Assembly: GCF_001641125.1 (NCBI RefSeq) | Contig: NZ_LWLP01000001.1 | Location: 1,191,475-1,255,474 of the forward strand | DNA length: 64,000 nt | DNA from: Arthrobacter sp. OY3WO11 | GTDB taxonomy: Bacteria > Actinomycetota > Actinomycetes > Actinomycetales > Micrococcaceae | Direction: 5' to 3' | In this document: positions 24,285-34,043 of the stretch, piece by piece | Layout of the letters: each line of letters starts with the position of its first letter | Numbering within the stretch: position 1 is the stretch's first letter | Notes under the pieces: model-generated | The model's input: only the letters and a program-made list of their open reading frames with translations | Databases searched by the model: none | What the model was told of the DNA's origin: nothing | Made by a program: the position numbers and the translations under genes

Positions 24285-27039
24285 TCAGCCGCGGATGTAA
24301 CCCACGATGTCCACGATCACATGCGACGTCCCGGCAGACGTGTTGCGGATAGCGATCTTTCCGTCAGGCCCGATGGGAACCACGGAGAAGCTGGCCCGGG
24401 TCTGAGCTGTTTCGAAGTTCACGTTCGACGTTCCCGGCAGGCCACCACCGCTTGGGTAGGCCCTCAGATGGCCAAAGGACGTCGGCTCGGTCACTGTCAG
24501 GTTGATGAGCGCGGCTTTCGCTCCTGCCGGAACTCCATGTGCGCCGCTAACTGTCACTGCCAAGTCCTGGTTGGCGCCCACAGGTGCTGCAGTGGCGCGG
24601 GTATCAACCAGGCGTGCAGGCAGCAGCGACTCGTAGGCTCCGGGCGTTGAACCTGTACCTTTCCGGAAGTAGCCCATCACGTCGACAACAATTCCCACGG
24701 TTCCGGGTGACGTGTTCGCGATGCTGATTTTTCCGTCCGCACCCACAGGTACTACAGCGAGGTTCGGCGTATCACCGGTCCTCCAGTCATAATTCACGTT
24801 GGATGTGGCCGGACGGCTGGTGCCGCTGGCGTAAGCCGTCAGGTGGCCGTGACTTGTGGTTGTGACGCCGTACGAGGCTGCCGTTATGTTCACCACCACG
24901 GCACCCACTTCCGGAGGCAGGGGTGCAAGACCCACCATCTGGATATCGAAAGTCTGGCCGCCCTGGGTTCCTTGCGTGCCGCGGCTGTCGGCTGCACGGA
25001 ATGGAGTTACAGGCTGGTAGGCGCCGCTGTCTGTCGGGATGCCCCCGGTAAAGTAGCCCGCGACGTCAGCGATCAAGTGGACGGTGCCGTCGTACCCGGC
25101 ATTTTCCAAAGTGATCCTTCCGTCGCGGACAGGCACTACGACGGAATTCGCAACGGTCTGGCGTTCACGGAAATTCACGGTGGAGGTATTCGTACTCAGT
25201 CGTCCAAACGGATAAGCGGCAACAAAACCATACGACGTCGGTTCGGTAACGGTGAGGTTCAATGACACCGCGCTCGCATCAGCGGGAATACCGGCCCGGC
25301 CGCTGACCTGTACCACCTGGTTGGAGTTAGCCGGGACAGGACCGGAGAGTTCCCGGGTATCCAGGAGGCGGGTGGGGGGGCACGGGCACGAATTTACCGG
25401 CAGTTGTTGAGGGTGTGAGGCCGGCTGTGTCGTAGGAAAGGGTGCCTGCATCCAGTGTTTGTCCGTTCCGGATGGAAATGACGTGCGCCTGTTCCCGGTC
25501 ACGGACGTTGCCCGAATAGATTCGTCCGAGCGGAATGAGGTAGTGGGCGTACGGGTCCACGTTTGTTTCCAGGATGTAGTCCCCATCGGCCAGCCCGCCG
25601 ATAACGAATCTTCCGGTCCGATCCGTCCTGACCTGCTTTTCGTCAAGTGAGCCGTCAGAGGAGGCTGCTCTGACACTGTGGGATTCCAAAGGCTTGCCGG
25701 TGCCCTCCTGGATGACGCCGCTGATGGAACCGCCCCGGGTCATGGCGGCATTGATGCCGGACGTCGTTTGTCCCAGCGCCACGTTAACGTCGCCGCCCTT
25801 TGCATAGCCCGCACTCTCGGGTACTCCCGGATAGAACTGGGTCATGAGGGATGGGCCATATTGCCAGGGTTCGCTGAAGCGGACTTTGTAGGTTCCGGGG
25901 CCGGCGTTGCCGATGAGATAGTTCCCGGCGGCATCAGTGGTGGTGCCCCTGACGAAGCGTCCGAGGGAATCGTAGAGGTTCGCGTGGATGGGAGAACTTG
26001 CGCCGGTGACGGTGCCGGAGACTGCCCCGGCAGGTGCCATAAGGAGCTCCAGGCCGGACCGTGTCTCCCCCTGGTTAAGGTTCAGCCTCTCACCCGCCGC
26101 GAACTGTCCGGCCTGCGGATACCACATGGTGGCAAAGGCGCCGTTGGTTGTGTTGCTGCCGAAGGAGATCCGGGATGTCCCGGCGGGGACCTGGGGGAGA
26201 GCGAAGGCTCCGTCTTCGCCGAAGCCTGCAGAGGTGACAACATTGCCTGCGTCCGAGTAAACGCGGACGAAACCCGGTTCAGGAGAGATTCCCTGGGGGA
26301 AAACCGCCCTGCCGCTAAGGCTGGCAGGCTTGGTTAGGTCGAAGTTAATGCCTGCAGTGCTGCTTTCGGCCGACAGTTGAACCTGTTTTGCCGCTTTCTT
26401 GTCCGCACCGCTGCCGTACCAGGTTTCCATCAGCCCGGTGGTACCGGGTGTCACCCGGATGGTATAGGCATCCGCCCCCAAGCCGGTGATGCTGTAGCCT
26501 CCGTCCGGCGCCACGGGTGCTGTGCGTTCCGTGGCCGTGCGGACCATGCCTCCGGGTGCAGTGAACGTGCTGCTGGCCACTACCGCCAATTGCGCGGTGT
26601 CAGTGCCAGTGGGTGCGGAAACCTTGCCGGAAATGGTGGAGCCACGTGTCATGGTGACGTCCAGACCCTTCAGGTTGCGGCTTCCCAAGGCCACGGTGGT
26701 TGCTTCCTCCTGCCTGCTCACATTGCCGTACCAGGTGTTTGCAAGGCCGGTGTCGCCTGCCACGACACGAAGGTTGGCGTAGTCCAGCCAGCTGTACGGC
26801 ACCCGGAAGCGGCCGTCCGCTGAGACGGGCTCGGCTGTCCTGAACATGTCGCTCTGGGCTTCGGTGAGCTGAACCTTCAGCTGGTCCAGCCGCGTGCCGG
26901 GCGGGGCCGTGATGACACCCTCAACGTAGTAGACGGGATTCCAGTCGTCCGCTGTGGCTGTTACGGTCCCCATCCCCAAGGCCGTCGCAAGCAGGAAAGT
27001 AATCAATGCAACAAAACGTCGCGATGCGGTGCGAAGCAC
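24285..27039 (-). pseudogene. Large secreted repeat protein, broken by a frameshift
   Basis: Two frames join at a run of seven G's (25374-25380; C7 on the coding strand). One base fewer gives VPVPPTRLLDTRELSGPVP and restores a single protein of about 917 residues. GTG 27039 with GGAAGG 7 nt upstream starts a signal peptide (RFVALITFLLATALGMGTV). The N-terminal 520 residues hold several carboxypeptidase-regulatory-like/prealbumin beta-sandwiches (GRFVIGGLADGDYIL). The C-terminal 400 residues hold three repeats of about 130, each from RLLDTR or equivalent to VDVMGYF/VDIVGYI, common in actinobacterial surface proteins. As given, the first frame stops at 25327. Either sequencing error, true loss, or slip-strand phase variation. 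Confidence 0.75.
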
Positions 27040-27170
27040 GCGGCCGCCTTCCAATCAGGCGGCCATGGCCGCGCCCCCAAATCGCTGTCTGAGCACAGCG
27101 AATTCAGTCTAGGGACAAAACACCAAGACGTCATCAATCGTGTGGATTAAGTGCATGGTGCACGAAGAAA

Positions 27171-27206
27171 GCCGTGGGTCCTCCTTTCGAAGGTATCCAC
27201 GGCTTC
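27171..27206 (-). terminator. Imperfect hairpin, sister of the one at 24175
   Basis: GCCGTGGGTCCTCC pairs imperfectly with GAAGGTATCCACGGC; the right arm is nearly identical to that of the 24175-24209 terminator. It lies just past the SnoaL stop and would end the leftward SnoaL/DUF1304 transcript. The remainder of 27040-27232 is the promoter side of the repeat-protein gene. Confidence 0.6.
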
Positions 27207-27232
27207 TTGCCGGACACTCGGCCAGTACCATG

Positions 27233-27667
27233 TCAGTGCGCCGTCAGTTCGCGCATCAGTCCGAGCTGTGACAGGAACTCCACCTGGTCGAAGTAGAAGT
27301 GGTGGGATGTGATTTCGCCTCCTTCAACCCGGGCGATGTCGCAGCTCCGGACCCTGACCTGCTTGCCCGTAGCCGGTATTGTCTCTCCCGTCGGCAGGGT
27401 CAGCGGCCCGGTGTTCGTCCCTACGACGAAGCCCTCGTCAATGGCCACGTTCCCGGCCTCGTAGCTGTCAGCGTGCTCGTACCGGACGTCGGGCATCGAC
27501 TCCCAGAAGTGGAAGAGATAGGTGGTGATAGCGTCGCGCCCGGTCAGTTGCCCTTCATCGGGGGTGTAGGCAACAGCGTTGGCGGCGTAGCACCGGGCCA
27601 GCGTCTCTTTGTCCTTGTTGTCCATGGCCGTGGTGAGACGGTCCATGACTTCGCGTGCGTGTCCCAT
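27233..27667 (-). CDS. SnoaL-like (NTF2-fold) protein
   Basis: 144 residues. MDRLTTAMDNKDKETLARCY, then AVAYTPDEGQLTGRDAITTY and a terminal beta-sheet (VRSCDIARVEGGEITSHHFYFD) are typical of ester-cyclase-like SnoaL proteins. The family covers isomerases, cyclases and small-ligand binding proteins, so no reaction is assigned. GGAGGT precedes ATG 27667. It follows the DUF1304 gene by 26 nt on the same strand and is probably co-transcribed. Confidence 0.82.
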   Translation of the reverse strand: MGHAREVMDRLTTAMDNKDKETLARCYAANAVAYTPDEGQLTGRDAITTYLFHFWESMPDVRYEHADSYEAGNVAIDEGFVVGTNTGPLTLPTGETIPATGKQVRVRSCDIARVEGGEITSHHFYFDQVEFLSQLGLMRELTAH

Positions 27668-27693
27668 TGCGGACCTCCAATCAATATTTGTGT

Positions 27694-28092
27694 TCAAAAC
27701 GGCAGCGTCACCAGCGCCAGCAGGGCCGGGACGGTGGCGCCCAGGGTGCCCGGAATACTGTCGCCCCTCTTCGGATAGTGGCCCAGCATGTCCGCCAGGA
27801 ACATGGCCGGAGCGGTCAGCACCATGTTCAGGCAGCAGTAGACAACCAGGGTGTAGCCCACCACCAGGTAGCCCATGTTCACCGCGGCCACCCCCGCCAG
27901 GACTCCCAGGCCGATCACCAGGTTCCGGAACCCGGTGGGGATGGCCCACATCATCACAGCCGTAACGTTCCGCGGCGGTGTGCTCAGGAACTTCTGCGCC
28001 CACGGCCGGTGCATCAGGAAGCTTTCCAGCGGGAACACCGCGATGTACACCACGGCGGCGAGGACCGCGAAGATCTGGGATACGGCGTTCAT
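27694..28092 (-). CDS. DUF1304 membrane protein
   Basis: 132 residues with four helices. FPLESFLMHRPWAQKFL and NMGYLVVGYTLVVYCCLNMV are characteristic of DUF1304. No function is known for the family. ATG 28092 has TACTCT 6 nt upstream and no Shine-Dalgarno, so probably leaderless. It diverges from the LuxR gene with 120 bp between them. Confidence 0.8.
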   Translation of the reverse strand: MNAVSQIFAVLAAVVYIAVFPLESFLMHRPWAQKFLSTPPRNVTAVMMWAIPTGFRNLVIGLGVLAGVAAVNMGYLVVGYTLVVYCCLNMVLTAPAMFLADMLGHYPKRGDSIPGTLGATVPALLALVTLPF

Positions 28093-28212
28093 GAGGGAAG
28101 AGTACGACGACGGTGCGCACCTTCCCCATCCCCTGCCAGGGGGTTCCGGGGTGCTCGGGGAATCCCCACTTTGGGGGATTGCGGTGCGGCCCCCGGGGCG
28201 GATACTGGAGCT

Positions 28213-29262
28213 ATGTGGGAGGAGCGCGCTGAGCGTGCCCGGCGGGACATCGCCGCCCTGGCCACCAGCGGAATGAACCTGGCGGACCTCTACCCCGCGG
28301 CGCTCGCCGTGGTGCAGCGGACGGTGCCGTTCGAGCAGGGGTGCTGGGCCGGCGTCGACCCCCACACCCTGGTGATGACCTCCATCACCAACTGGAAGCC
28401 GTGGCCGGTTCGGGACGAAGAGTTCGTGGAGTACTCGGCCCGCTTCGCAGAGACCGAGTACGCGGGCAACGAACCGAACACCTTCGCCCAGCTGCTGCGC
28501 CGTCCCCGTCCCATCGCACGCATGTCCGACGCCCCGCACCGGGAAGTGGTCCGCAGCGTCCGGATCAATGACCTGCTCAAGCCGCAGGGTCTCGAACACG
28601 AACTGCGGGCGGCCTTCCGGGTGGACGACACCTGCTGGGGTGTCGGCAGCATCTTCCGCGACGCCGGACGGGACTTCACGGACCGCGAGGTGGAGTTCCT
28701 GGCTGCGGTGACAGCCACCCTCGCGGCAGCCACCAGGATCGCCGTGCGGGCAGGGCACCCAACCCGGGCAGCCGCCGTCGGACCTGTGATTGTCATCGCC
28801 GGCCCGCACGGGGAACTGAGGGCGGCAACCCCCGCCGCCGTTTCCTGGCTGGCCGGGGTGGAGGATGCCTTGCCGGGCCGTTTCAGCATGGTGCTGTACT
28901 CGCTGGCGGCGCAGGCCTCCGCCGCAGTGTCCGGTACGGCCAGAGCCAGGATGCGCGACGCCGGGAACAACTGGGTGGTGCTGCAGGCCAGCCGCCTGAT
29001 CACCGGTGACGATCCCGAGCAGATGGTGGTCACCGTGGAGCCCGCTACCACCCACGACCTGGCCACCCTGCTGCTGGCCGCTTATGGCGTCACGGCACGC
29101 GAGCAGGAGGTCTGCCTGGAGGTGCTGTCAGGTAACCCGACGGCGGAGATCGCCCGGCACTTGTTCATCTCACCGCACACCGTGCACGACCATGTGAAGT
29201 CGCTCTTCGAGAAAGTGGGTGTGGGCAGCCGCGGCGAACTGGTGGCCAGACTGGTGGCCTGA
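28213..29262 (+). CDS. LuxR-family transcription regulator with GAF-like N-terminus
   Basis: 349 residues. The C-terminal HTH is VTAREQEVCLEVLSGNPTAE with HTVHDHVKSLFEKVGVGSRG, a standard GerE/LuxR DNA-binding domain. The N-terminal 200 residues resemble a GAF-type sensor (FEQGCWAGVDPHTLVM). Such proteins sense a small ligand and are not necessarily part of quorum sensing. ATG 28213 has GATACT 6 nt upstream, a leaderless-type start. It probably controls the divergent DUF1304/SnoaL pair or the ABC genes downstream; neither is shown by the sequence. Confidence 0.85.
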   Translation: MWEERAERARRDIAALATSGMNLADLYPAALAVVQRTVPFEQGCWAGVDPHTLVMTSITNWKPWPVRDEEFVEYSARFAETEYAGNEPNTFAQLLRRPRPIARMSDAPHREVVRSVRINDLLKPQGLEHELRAAFRVDDTCWGVGSIFRDAGRDFTDREVEFLAAVTATLAAATRIAVRAGHPTRAAAVGPVIVIAGPHGELRAATPAAVSWLAGVEDALPGRFSMVLYSLAAQASAAVSGTARARMRDAGNNWVVLQASRLITGDDPEQMVVTVEPATTHDLATLLLAAYGVTAREQEVCLEVLSGNPTAEIARHLFISPHTVHDHVKSLFEKVGVGSRGELVARLVA

Positions 29263-29447
29263 AGGCCCGGCGGTGCCCTGGAAACGCCCTCAGACGCAAG
29301 TACTGTACGGCCCTTCCACGCCGGTGCGGGCGCTTGTATGCTGTGGGTCGGAGAGCCGGGAAGCCTGGTCGGCCCGCAGTCAATGCCTGCGGAACGCCTT
29401 GGCGCCGCCAGGGGCGTTCGCGTGACGAGCCAAGGAGCGGACCGCCG

Positions 29448-30407
29448 ATGAATGCAGCAGCACAACCCGTTATCGAAGCCCGCGGCCTGGTCAAGGACTT
29501 CGGCAAAACCCGGGCGCTGGACGGCCTCAACCTGAGCGTGGCGCAGGGGGCGGTGCACGGATTGCTGGGCCCCAACGGTGCCGGCAAATCCACCACCCTG
29601 CGGATTCTCCTGGGCCTGATCCGGCCCACCTCGGGCACCTCCAGGGTCTTTGGGCTGGACCCGTGGGCCGAGCCGGTAGCCGTGCACCGGGACGTTGCCT
29701 ACGTTCCCGGTGACGTGAGCCTGTGGCCGAACCTTTCCGGCGGCGAAGTCATCGACCTCCTCACCGGCCTCCGCGGCGGGGCCGACGAAAAGCTGCGCCG
29801 CGACCTCATCGAGGAGTTCGAGTTCGATCCCCGCAAAAAAGCCCGGACCTATTCGAAGGGCAACCGGCAGAAGGTTGCCCTGATAGCGGCGTTTGCCCGC
29901 CCGGCGCGCCTGTACCTCCTGGATGAGCCGAGCGCCGGCCTGGACCCGGTGATGGACGCCGTGTTCCGGCGCCAGATTGCGCGGGTCACCCGGGAAAGCG
30001 CCACTATTTTGCTGTCCAGCCACATCCTCAGCGAAGTGGAACAGCTCTGCGACCGGGTGACCATCATCCGCTCCGGGACAGCCGTGGAAACAGGCACCCT
30101 GGGCGAACTGCGGCACCTGCAGCGCACCCATTTCCGCGTCACCGGGCTGGCCGATCCGGCACGGCTGGCTGCGATGCCGGGCACCCACAGGGTGAGTATC
30201 GCCGGCAGCGCCGCGGAGTTCGACGCCGACCCCGGTGACCTCGGGGCTGTCCTGGCCGGCATCGCGGAACCGGGGATCAGCGGCCTGTCGGTGGCTCCGC
30301 CGTCGCTGGAGTCCCTGTTCCTGCGCCACTACGGCGACGGCAACGGGGGACAGCGGACCGGCAACGGCAAGGACAGCAGCGAGCGCACGGACAGCGGGGT
30401 GCTGTGA
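29448..30407 (+). CDS. ABC exporter ATPase
   Basis: 319 residues. Walker A LGPNGAGKSTT, a degenerate signature segment (YSKGNRQKVALIAAF), Walker B LYLLDEPSAGLD and H-loop SSHILSEVEQ. It belongs to the CcmA/DrrA-like group that pairs with ABC-2 permeases for drug export. A C-terminal 70-residue accessory region follows. AAGGAG lies about 10 nt before the ATG. Its stop overlaps the permease start (TGATG), so subunits are made together. Confidence 0.9.
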   Translation: MNAAAQPVIEARGLVKDFGKTRALDGLNLSVAQGAVHGLLGPNGAGKSTTLRILLGLIRPTSGTSRVFGLDPWAEPVAVHRDVAYVPGDVSLWPNLSGGEVIDLLTGLRGGADEKLRRDLIEEFEFDPRKKARTYSKGNRQKVALIAAFARPARLYLLDEPSAGLDPVMDAVFRRQIARVTRESATILLSSHILSEVEQLCDRVTIIRSGTAVETGTLGELRHLQRTHFRVTGLADPARLAAMPGTHRVSIAGSAAEFDADPGDLGAVLAGIAEPGISGLSVAPPSLESLFLRHYGDGNGGQRTGNGKDSSERTDSGVL

Positions 30408-32026
30408 TGTCCGGGGTGCTGCGGCTGCTCCCGTTCCAGGCCCGGCGGGACAGGGTGGCGCTGCCCGTCTGGATCCTGGGCATCACCCTCCTCAGTTTCG
30501 CCACCTCCACCGCAGTGGCCACCCAGTTCGGGGATGAGGCAGCGCAGGTTGCCATCCTCACCCTGGCCGCAGCGAATCCGGCGTTCCTGTTCCTCCGCGG
30601 CCTGCCGGACGGGACTGGCGTGGGCGCAGTGGTGTTCTTCCAGGGCTACGCGTTCACTGCAGTCCTGGCCGGCCTCATGAGCACCTTCCTGGTGGTGCGG
30701 CACACCCGCTCGGATGAAGAACTGGGACGGGCCGAACTCCTCGGTTCGATGCCCATCCCGCGGGCCGCGTCCCTGGCGGCAACGCTGCTGCTGGGAACCG
30801 CCGCGAATGTGGTGCTGGCCGCCTTTGTGGCTGGTGCCTTTATTACGGCCGGACTGCCCGGCGCCGGCTCCGTTGCGGCGGGTGCCGCCGTCGGGGGCGT
30901 GGGCATCTTCTTCGTGGCACTTGCCGCCGTCACCGCACAGGCCCTGCCCTCGGGACGGAGCGTGAACGGTGCCGCCGCGGGACTGGTCGGCGTGGCCTAC
31001 CTGGTCCGCGGCATCGGGGACGTGCTGGGGACCCCGTCAGCGGACCTGCTGCACGTCACAAGTGCCTGGCTGTCGCTCCTTTCGCCCATCGGCTGGGGCC
31101 AGCGCACCCGGCCGTTCACCAGCCCGGACCTGGCGTCCCTGCTGGTGCCGCTCGCTGCCGCGGCCGCCCTGGCGGCACTTGCGGTAGTGATCCGACGACG
31201 GCGGGACGTGGGTGCCAGCCTGCTGCCCGAGCGTGTGGGCAAAGAGCGTGGGGGAGTGGGCGGCCGGTCCTTTGTGGGCCTGGCCTGGCGGCTGCAGCGG
31301 TCCACGGTGGCCGGCTGGTGCATTGCGGCAGCCGCGCTGGGTGCCGTCGCGGGAGCCCTTGGCCCGGCGGTCACCGAGACCGTGTCCAGCCTAAGGCCGG
31401 TGAAGGAGATGATCGAGCGGCTGGTGCCCGGCGGGCAGGCAGGGCTGATCGACGTGTTCGTCACCGCACTGCTGGGCATGGCCGGGGTGTTTGCGGCCGC
31501 CGCCGGGATCCAGGCGGTGCTGCGGATGCGTGCCGAGGAAGCGGAAGGCAGGGCAGAGACCTTGCTGTCAGCGCCGGTATCCCGTGCCCGGTGGCTCGGT
31601 GCCAACCTCTTCATTGCCGCAGTCTCCGCCGCCGTGGTTTCCACGACTGCGGGAGCCGCTGCCGCCGTCGGCCTGGCTGCCTCCGGGACCTCCGACGGGC
31701 CTGCCTGGTCACTGGTGCCGGCGGCGCTGGCGCACGTCCCTGCGGCCCTGGTGTTCCTGGCCGCAGCCGCGGTCGCCTTCGCACTGGCACCGCGGGTGAG
31801 CATCCTGGTGGCGTGGGGCGTGCTGGCGGTGGCTATTGTCCTGGGCGAATTCGGGGAGCTGTTCGGCCTGCCGGCGTGGCTGCAGGACGCGAGCCCGTTC
31901 CGGCACTCATCGGCCATGCCGGTGGAATCCTTCAACCCAACGGGGGCAGTGGGCCTGCTCCTGGTCGCGGCGGCCGGGGCCGTGCTGGCCGCCTACGTCC
32001 TGCGCCGGCGGGACCTCACAGCCTGA
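30407..32026 (+). CDS. ABC-2 permease, tetronasin-resistance (TnrB3) type
   Basis: 539 residues and about 12 helices in two homologous halves, as in the tetronasin/polyketide-resistance permeases of actinobacteria. ELLGSMPIPRAASLAATLLL in the first half and LLSAPVSRARWLGANLFIA in the second are the duplicated cytoplasmic coupling segments. It starts at ATG 30407, overlapping the ATPase stop. With the ATPase it should pump a hydrophobic compound out; the downstream glycosyltransferase suggests a two-layer resistance cassette. Confidence 0.88.
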   Translation: MSGVLRLLPFQARRDRVALPVWILGITLLSFATSTAVATQFGDEAAQVAILTLAAANPAFLFLRGLPDGTGVGAVVFFQGYAFTAVLAGLMSTFLVVRHTRSDEELGRAELLGSMPIPRAASLAATLLLGTAANVVLAAFVAGAFITAGLPGAGSVAAGAAVGGVGIFFVALAAVTAQALPSGRSVNGAAAGLVGVAYLVRGIGDVLGTPSADLLHVTSAWLSLLSPIGWGQRTRPFTSPDLASLLVPLAAAAALAALAVVIRRRRDVGASLLPERVGKERGGVGGRSFVGLAWRLQRSTVAGWCIAAAALGAVAGALGPAVTETVSSLRPVKEMIERLVPGGQAGLIDVFVTALLGMAGVFAAAAGIQAVLRMRAEEAEGRAETLLSAPVSRARWLGANLFIAAVSAAVVSTTAGAAAAVGLAASGTSDGPAWSLVPAALAHVPAALVFLAAAAVAFALAPRVSILVAWGVLAVAIVLGEFGELFGLPAWLQDASPFRHSSAMPVESFNPTGAVGLLLVAAAGAVLAAYVLRRRDLTA

Positions 32027-32060
32027 TGCCCGCACCCACCATGAGATGGAGCGCCCAGCG

Positions 32061-33257
32061 ATGAAAATGGTGCTGCTGACCGCCGGGACCCGCGGCGACG
32101 TGGAACCCTTCTTTGCCCTGGCCCGGGCCGCCGCGGCTCGGGGGCACCAGGTCCGGATTGCCATCCCGGAGAACTCCGGCGCCGACACCGCCGGCCTGGA
32201 CACCGTCAGCCTGCGCATGGACTTTGCCCGGCTCGTCAGTGACCAGGGGGTGTCTCCCCGGGCCGCGGCCAGGACCTTCCGGACAACGATCCGGCCCGCC
32301 GTTGGCCAGCTTCTCTCCGCCGCAGTGGAACACATCGTGGCCTTCGCCCCGGATGTGGTGGTCTACCACCCGAAAGTCCTCAGTGCTCCGGCCGCGGCCC
32401 AGAGGCTGGGGATCCCGGCGGTGCTGGTGGAAACCGTGCCCACGCTGACCCCCACCCGGGAGTTTCCGTCCCCCATCATCTCCACGGGCAGCCTGGGCCC
32501 GCTCAACCGTGCCAGCTACGCACCGGCGAGGGCGGCCACCCTGATGTTCAGGCGGGAACTGCAGGCCGCGCTGGACCTGCTGCCGCCAGGACGTACGCCG
32601 GCAACGGAAACCCGCGCAACACTGATCCCCGCCAGTTCCCACCTGCTTCCCCGTCCGGCTGACTGGCCGGCCTCGGTGCACCTCACGGGCCACTGGGCCG
32701 ACAAACCCGCGGCCACGGAGATTGACGACGAGCTGGCGGCCTTCCTGGACGGCGGGGATGTTGTGTACGCCGGGTTCGGCTCCATGAAGGCCGGCGACGC
32801 CAGGGAACGGGGCACGGCGATCATTGAAGCGGCCCGGAGGAACGGCCTGAGGACACTGGTGGCAAAGGGGTGGGGCGGCATCGAGGTGCCGCCGGCCGTT
32901 ATGGGCGGTGACGTCCTTGTCAGGGAATCGGTGGCCCACCACATGGTCCTTCCACGCGCCGCGGCCGCCATCCATCACGGCGGGGCGGGCACGGTCCATG
33001 CCGTGGCGCGGGCAGGGGTTCCGTCCGTGGTGGTGCCGTTCATCGCTGACCAGCCGTTCTGGGGAGCAGTCCTGCACCGTCGAGGCCTCGGCCCGCAGCC
33101 GGTCCCGTACCGGAAACTCACCGCGGACCGCCTGGCCCGGGCCCTTAGCGAGGCCCGAAGCTGCCGGAACCAGGCCGCGCACACCGGTGAGCTGATGCGC
33201 GCAGAGGACGGGACCCCCGTCGCGTTTGGTGTGCTGGAAAACCTGGCGGGTACTTAA
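32061..33257 (+). CDS. UGT/MGT-type glycosyltransferase (GT1)
   Basis: 398 residues. The N-terminal acceptor domain begins VLLTAGTRGDVEPFFALARA, as in sterol- and macrolide-glycosylating GT1 enzymes. The C-terminal donor site is HHGGAGTVHAVARAGVPSVV followed by ADQPFWG, which binds the nucleotide sugar. No signal peptide. It is 34 nt after the permease and likely in the same transcript. GT1 plus ABC exporter recalls macrolide self-resistance, where a drug is glycosylated and exported. Glycolipid synthesis is an alternative. Confidence 0.88.
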   Translation: MKMVLLTAGTRGDVEPFFALARAAAARGHQVRIAIPENSGADTAGLDTVSLRMDFARLVSDQGVSPRAAARTFRTTIRPAVGQLLSAAVEHIVAFAPDVVVYHPKVLSAPAAAQRLGIPAVLVETVPTLTPTREFPSPIISTGSLGPLNRASYAPARAATLMFRRELQAALDLLPPGRTPATETRATLIPASSHLLPRPADWPASVHLTGHWADKPAATEIDDELAAFLDGGDVVYAGFGSMKAGDARERGTAIIEAARRNGLRTLVAKGWGGIEVPPAVMGGDVLVRESVAHHMVLPRAAAAIHHGGAGTVHAVARAGVPSVVVPFIADQPFWGAVLHRRGLGPQPVPYRKLTADRLARALSEARSCRNQAAHTGELMRAEDGTPVAFGVLENLAGT

Positions 33258-33275
33258 GGTTCCGCGGCCCGGCGG

Positions 33276-34013
33276 TTAGGCAGCACCGGGAACGCTTGCC
33301 GGCCGGTGCCGGGCGGGGTCGAAGTTGTCAAAGGACGAGGCTCCAATGAGGAAGATGCCCCGCTGCGGGATCCAGAAGCCGCCCAGCCGCGTCTGCACCC
33401 GCAGGGGCTCCAGGCTGCCGAGGTCCTGGCCGTTGAGCGAAGCCGAGCTCCGGGAAACGAACCACACCCGGCGGGGTTTCGCCCGGAAGCCCTGCCCGTT
33501 GGGGACGGCGCCCGTCAGCCCCAGCCGGCCCGCGCGGAGCACCGGACCGGAGGCGGCGCCCATGGCCTTCAGCACAGTCTCGTTCTCCAGGGCCGCGGCA
33601 GGCAGGGCCGACAGCACCGCCGTCATTGCACGGGTGACGGGCGTTGATGCCAGTTCAAGGTCCCAGGCCAGGTCAACGTCTCCGCCAATGCGGACGCTGA
33701 ACGCCGAGTCGCCCGTCCAGGTGACCGTGATGGGGCATTGCACCGCAGCCTCCAAGGCGGCGCCGAAGTAGCGGGCGCAGGACACGGCGGGCGGTGCGTC
33801 GGCGTAGATGGTCCACGAGCCGGAGGGCCGGCGCAGCCAGACGGACCTGTATCCGGGCCCCACACTGGTCACGGGGAAACGCCGCATGGCCAGGACATGG
33901 CCGGAACTGAAGGAAAGGCCCATCACCCCGTAACCGGAAAACCGCTCATCATCCCCGGGCCCCAGGGCGGCACTTTGTTCAACTTCGAGGACCTGCGCCC
34001 GGATGCTCTTCAT
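33276..34013 (-). CDS. Conserved hypothetical protein, 245 residues
   Basis: No signal peptide or membrane helix. The composition is that of a beta-rich soluble protein: VWLRRPSGSWTIYADAPP, CPITVTWTGDSAFSVRIGG and others alternate hydrophobic and polar residues, as in lipocalin-like barrels. I cannot name the family. AGGAAG precedes ATG 34013. It converges on the glycosyltransferase gene (18 nt between stops) and lies 30 nt after the DUF21 gene on the same strand. Confidence 0.65.
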   Translation of the reverse strand: MKSIRAQVLEVEQSAALGPGDDERFSGYGVMGLSFSSGHVLAMRRFPVTSVGPGYRSVWLRRPSGSWTIYADAPPAVSCARYFGAALEAAVQCPITVTWTGDSAFSVRIGGDVDLAWDLELASTPVTRAMTAVLSALPAAALENETVLKAMGAASGPVLRAGRLGLTGAVPNGQGFRAKPRRVWFVSRSSASLNGQDLGSLEPLRVQTRLGGFWIPQRGIFLIGASSFDNFDPARHRPASVPGAA

Positions 34014-34043
34014 GGCTTCCTGCCTCCACCGTCAGCGGTGGCG

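Noticed and set aside
25386..25676. N-terminal third of the 463-codon frame in the repeat-protein region
   Set aside because: This part overlaps the real upstream half of the repeat protein in another frame; only the portion after the C7 run is coding.
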